Under the pieces are notes generated by a model that was not told the origin of the DNA, searched no databases, and worked only from the letters and a program-made list of their open reading frames with translations. Of a DNA stretch of 8,058 bases, positions 5,044-8,058 are shown in pieces. Within the stretch, counting starts at the first letter, position 1, and each line of letters starts with the position of its first letter. The stretch comes from JAGQTE01 sp964648005 (GTDB lineage: Bacteria; Actinomycetota; Acidimicrobiia; Acidimicrobiales; Acidimicrobilacustridaceae), in assembly GCA_964648005.1 (NCBI GenBank), contig CAZYKR010000207.1, positions 1 to 8,058 on the forward strand, read 5' to 3'. A program made the position numbers and the translations under genes.

Positions 5044-6206
5044 CTGACTTCTTCGTCGATCCGCATGCCGCCCTCGCCGAGGCCCGTGCGGCCGGTCCCG
5101 TGTTCGACGACGGCATCGGCGGCGTCGTGCTGCACTACGACGACGTCCGGGCGACACTCGCCGACCCGGCGCGCTTTCGCGAGGCGTTCATCGACGCCTT
5201 GCGCCTCGGCGGCGTGACATCGGGGGCGTTCCACGACTGGATGGCGATCTCGCCACTCGACCGCGACGGCGACGAGCACAAGGCGTGGCGGTCGGTGATG
5301 GCACGCACGTTCACGCCGCGCCAGGTCGAGGCGATGCGCCCGACCATCGCGGCGCGATGCCACGAGCTGATCGACACCTTCCCGACGGGCGAGCCGTTCG
5401 ACGTCGTGGCGGCGTTCGCCCAACGGCTGCCGCTCGACGCGCTCTGCGCCCTGGTCGGTGTCCCCGACGGCGACCGCGACGACTTCCGGGTGTGGGCCGA
5501 CACGATCGGCCTCGGCTTCGACATCTTCAGCGCCGGACAGCGCATCGACGAGATCGATGCTGCGCTCGAGCAGCTGCTCGCCTACACCACCGAGCTGGTG
5601 GCCCGACGCACGGACGAGCCGGCCGACGACCTCGTGAGCCGCATCGCCGAGGCGGCGGTGTCGGGCGAGTTCACCCAGCAGGAGGCCGTCAGCTCGGTGG
5701 CCGGGCTGGTGTTCGCCGGGCACGAGACCACGCGCAACCAGCTCGGCACGACGTGGGTCCTGCTCGCCACGACCGCCGGTGCCTGGGACGACGTCGCCGC
5801 CGGAGCGGTCGAGCCGGCCGCCGCAGCCGAAGAGATCCTGCGGCTCCACGGGGCAGCATCGGCGGTCGGACGGTCGGCGACGGCTCCCACCGAGGTGGGT
5901 GGCGTGCCTATCGCAGCCGGCGGCATCACACGGATGTCGCTGTGGTCCGCGAACCGGGACGAGAGCGTCTACCCCGCTCCGAACGACTACGACCCGCAGG
6001 CGAACGCCATCGCACCGCACCTCGCCTTCGGCCACGGACCGCACCACTGCCTCGGTGCAGCGCTGGCTCGCGTCGAGCTCACCGAGGCCGTGCGGGCGTG
6101 GACCGCGCGCCTGGCCACGCCGACCGTGCTCGACGGCGTCCAGTGGCGGCCGCCGATCGGTCTGACCGGTCCGTCCGTCGTGCCGACCGTGGTCAGTCCG
6201 CGCTGA
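5040..6206 (+). CDS. Cytochrome P450, class I bacterial type
   Basis: This 388-residue soluble monooxygenase should insert an oxygen atom from O2 into an unknown substrate, with electrons from a ferredoxin and reductase that are not in this window. All signatures are present. HKAWR (80-84) with F91 is the helix C haem-propionate motif. AGHETT (226-231) is the helix I oxygen-activation motif with the acid-alcohol pair E229-T230. EILR (265-268) is the ExxR motif. FGHGPHHCLG (330-339) is the haem-binding loop, with C337 as thiolate ligand. Spacing from T230 to E265 and from there to C337 is close to that of P450cam. Length is slightly below the usual 400. There is no membrane anchor. The ATG overlaps the lipoprotein stop by four bases, so expression is coupled. 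The 3' end overlaps the opposing cyclase gene by 14 bases. I cannot assign a CYP family or substrate. Confidence 0.96.
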   Translation: MTDFFVDPHAALAEARAAGPVFDDGIGGVVLHYDDVRATLADPARFREAFIDALRLGGVTSGAFHDWMAISPLDRDGDEHKAWRSVMARTFTPRQVEAMRPTIAARCHELIDTFPTGEPFDVVAAFAQRLPLDALCALVGVPDGDRDDFRVWADTIGLGFDIFSAGQRIDEIDAALEQLLAYTTELVARRTDEPADDLVSRIAEAAVSGEFTQQEAVSSVAGLVFAGHETTRNQLGTTWVLLATTAGAWDDVAAGAVEPAAAAEEILRLHGAASAVGRSATAPTEVGGVPIAAGGITRMSLWSANRDESVYPAPNDYDPQANAIAPHLAFGHGPHHCLGAALARVELTEAVRAWTARLATPTVLDGVQWRPPIGLTGPSVVPTVVSPR

Positions 6207-7983
6207 GGCTCGACGCCGACACCACCCGATTGCGGCCGGAGGCCTTGGCGGCGTAGAGCGCGTCGTCGGCGCTGGCCTGGACCACGTCGGCCTGGTCCCC
6301 GATGGCGCTGGCGGCGCCGACCGAGACCGTGAGCGCACCGCCGGGCTGCGTCGCGGCACCGTCGATGTCGAGCGATGCGACGGCGTCGCGCACACGCTCA
6401 CCGACGACCACGGCGTCGGCCTCGGTGGCACCGGGCAGCACGACGCAGAACTCCTCTCCGCCGAAGCGAAAGGCGTTGTCGCCGTCGCGCACCGCGTGCG
6501 TGATCGCTCGCGCCACGGCGCGCAGCGCCTCGTCGCCCGCGGCGTGGCCGTGCGTGTCGTTGTAGTGCTTGAAGTGGTCGACGTCGATCATCAGGACCGA
6601 CACCGGGTGATCGCCGACCTTGGCCGACGCCGTGGCCCCTCCCAGCGTCCGATCGAGGCTGCGGCGGTTGCCGAGTTGGGTGAGCGGGTCGACGAGGGCG
6701 TCGGCCTCGGCCGTCTCCAACCGCACGAACGTGTCGAGGGCGGCGGCCACCACCGGCGCCAGCTTCGTCAGCGCCTCCTGATCGGCCAGTTCGAAGGCGC
6801 CGACGCCGTTGCGCAGCACCACCAGCACCCCGCGCACGGCACCACCGCCGATGATCGGCGCCGCCAGCAGGCTGACCGGCAGCTGGCTCACCGACGGCTC
6901 GGTCTGGCTCACCGTGGCGATCGGCTGGCCGGTGTCGATCACGCGACTGACGACGCCGTCGCCGATGCGCTCGGGGATCAGCAAGGCGTTCGGGGTCTGG
7001 TGGGTGACGACGGCAGCGCCGTCGACCACCGACACGAACCCGCCGGCGTCGCCGGCGACCACCCGGACCGCCTCGGCCACGGCGATGCGTTGGACCTCGG
7101 CGGCGTCGCGGGCTCGGGTCAGGGTGCCGGCAACGTCGAGCAGGCCGTCTGCCGTGTCGGCGCGCTGGGCCTTGGTGGCGACCTCGTCGTCCTTGCGCCG
7201 GGTGAGCACGGTGACGATGAGTGCCACGATCACCAGCGCCAGCACGCCGATGACCGTCACGAGCACGAGCACGCTCGACGACTCGTCGGCCGGCGCCACG
7301 ACCGAGGGGGTCGGTTGGCTGGGCACCGTCGTCGACGGCGCCGATGTGGGCGTGCCACCGGTGTCGTCGCCGGCGTCCTCGAGCGGTTCGAGGTCGAGGA
7401 TGGTGCCGAGCTCGAGGTTGGTCAGCACCTGGTCGAGCCGCTGCTGCGGGAAGGGCTGGCGGCCGTCCGGCGGCAGGATCCCCTGCGACGAGAACAGGTC
7501 GTTGAGGGCGTCGACGTACACCGACGGCGGGGTCGAGAGGTACTCGTCCTCGCTCTCGATGACCCGCCAATCTTCGTCGCTGAGCAGACCGAGCGCGGCG
7601 GTGACCTCCGGGCTCGGCGCGGCGCCACCGGCACGGATCTGCGCCAACACCGCCGCACCTTCGGCATCGACCGCCTCGAGCGACTCCGCCAGGTACTCGT
7701 AGACCTCGACATCGAGGTACTCGTCGAGTCGCACGAGCTCGGCGATCTGGGCGGCCTCGGGCGGGAGCTCCGCATCGGGCGACCACGCCTCGAGCTCGGC
7801 GAGCAGCGCCATCTTGACGATCAAGATGTCCGGGGGGCGGAGGTTCCCCGGGCTCAACGGCTGCGTCTGCTGCGGCGCCCCTGGCTCCGAGGCCGGAGGC
7901 GAGGTCGGCGGTTGCGCCGCCGCCGGCGTCCACCAGGCGAGCCACGTGACCAGGATGACCGGGAGGACCCACCGCCGATGCAT
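6193..7983 (-). CDS. Membrane diguanylate cyclase, GAF-GGDEF
   Basis: This 596-residue protein should make cyclic di-GMP from two GTP at the inner face of the membrane. A signal peptide or first anchor (1-23, MHRRW, hydrophobic core, AAAQ) is followed by an acidic extracytoplasmic region (about 24-215) that I cannot assign, a Ser/Thr/Pro linker (206-236), a membrane segment (about 237-261, ending in TRRKDD), a GAF-like domain (about 278-420) and a GGDEF domain (about 425-590). DPLTQLGNR (432-440) opens the GGDEF domain, with Gln where Gly is usual. D467 in DVDHFKHYND and the active-site loop GGEEF (508-512) give the metal and GTP ligands. RDGD (499-502) five residues before that loop is an intact RxxD inhibitory site, so product feedback is expected. 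No EAL or HD-GYP domain is attached. The ATG at 7983 is the only normal start before an in-frame stop upstream. It has neither a clear ribosome binding site nor a TANNNT box at eight bases. Confidence 0.94.
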   Translation of the reverse strand: MHRRWVLPVILVTWLAWWTPAAAQPPTSPPASEPGAPQQTQPLSPGNLRPPDILIVKMALLAELEAWSPDAELPPEAAQIAELVRLDEYLDVEVYEYLAESLEAVDAEGAAVLAQIRAGGAAPSPEVTAALGLLSDEDWRVIESEDEYLSTPPSVYVDALNDLFSSQGILPPDGRQPFPQQRLDQVLTNLELGTILDLEPLEDAGDDTGGTPTSAPSTTVPSQPTPSVVAPADESSSVLVLVTVIGVLALVIVALIVTVLTRRKDDEVATKAQRADTADGLLDVAGTLTRARDAAEVQRIAVAEAVRVVAGDAGGFVSVVDGAAVVTHQTPNALLIPERIGDGVVSRVIDTGQPIATVSQTEPSVSQLPVSLLAAPIIGGGAVRGVLVVLRNGVGAFELADQEALTKLAPVVAAALDTFVRLETAEADALVDPLTQLGNRRSLDRTLGGATASAKVGDHPVSVLMIDVDHFKHYNDTHGHAAGDEALRAVARAITHAVRDGDNAFRFGGEEFCVVLPGATEADAVVVGERVRDAVASLDIDGAATQPGGALTVSVGAASAIGDQADVVQASADDALYAAKASGRNRVVSASSLSAD

Positions 7984-8029
7984 CCGCGCAGTCTCGCGCG
8001 CCGGGCTCAGACATCCCAGGGGTGGTAGG

Positions 8030-8047
8030 TGTCAAGCGGCGTCTTGA
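8030..8047 (-). promoter_or_regulatory. Consensus -35 box and small inverted repeat before the cyclase gene
   Basis: On the minus strand 8035-8030 reads TTGACA, a perfect -35 hexamer, but 16-18 bases downstream there is no TANNNT, only weak sequences such as TGTCTG (8013-8008). The -35 overlaps an inverted repeat TCAAG-N6-CTTGA (8032-8047), which could be an operator. The rest of 7984-8058 holds no gene start that I can see. Confidence 0.35.
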
Positions 8048-8058
8048 ATCATCTCGGT

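Noticed and set aside
4866..6431. Open frame of 521 codons on the - strand opposite the P450 gene
   Set aside because: No motifs in the translation and it covers the full P450 with all its signatures on the other strand.
6496..8028. Open frame of 510 codons on the + strand opposite the cyclase
   Set aside because: It has an Arg/His/Gly-rich translation without domains and lies antisense to a gene with clear GAF and GGDEF motifs; it is a by-product of high GC.

Overview
The window is very GC-rich. From 150 to the end the trinucleotides TTA and TAA do not occur on the given strand, six of seven stop codons are TGA, and gene starts are preceded by TANNNT -10 boxes eight bases from the ATG. This combination, with FadE-type acyl-CoA dehydrogenase, class I cytochrome P450 and GGDEF genes, points to a free-living high-GC actinobacterium, possibly of the Acidimicrobiia type. 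That assignment is inference; no marker gene is present.

Layout. A tRNA-Leu(UAA) lies at 63-146 (+). It is followed by seven protein genes in alternating orientation. An acyl-CoA dehydrogenase (165-1364, -) is divergent from an enoyl-CoA hydratase/isomerase (1424-2101, +), which is followed 27 bases later by an O-methyltransferase (2129-2794, +). A membrane-anchored sulfatase-like protein (2822-4363, -) converges on the methyltransferase and is divergent from a lipoprotein gene (4429-5043, +), which is coupled by an ATGA overlap to a cytochrome P450 (5040-6206, +). A membrane diguanylate cyclase with GAF and GGDEF domains (6193-7983, -) converges on the P450 with a 14-base overlap of coding sequence. 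There is no gene-free stretch longer than about 165 bases.

How the genes work together. The dehydrogenase and hydratase catalyse consecutive kinds of step in beta-oxidation of acyl-CoAs. They share a 59-base divergent promoter region with a perfect inverted repeat (CTGACG-TAG-CGTCAG, 1404-1418) that overlaps the hydratase -10 box, which suggests one regulator for both. The methyltransferase is probably co-transcribed with the hydratase. The lipoprotein and P450 form a second small operon with no known functional link. The cyclase has an intact active site and inhibitory site and an extracytoplasmic region I cannot assign.

The most notable signals are the exact TANNNT-N8-ATG spacing at all four divergent gene starts (likely leaderless mRNAs), the shared operator-like repeat, the UUA-reading tRNA in a window with no UUA codon, and the lipoprotein-P450 pair. 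I see no mobile element, CRISPR array or clear novel defence system.
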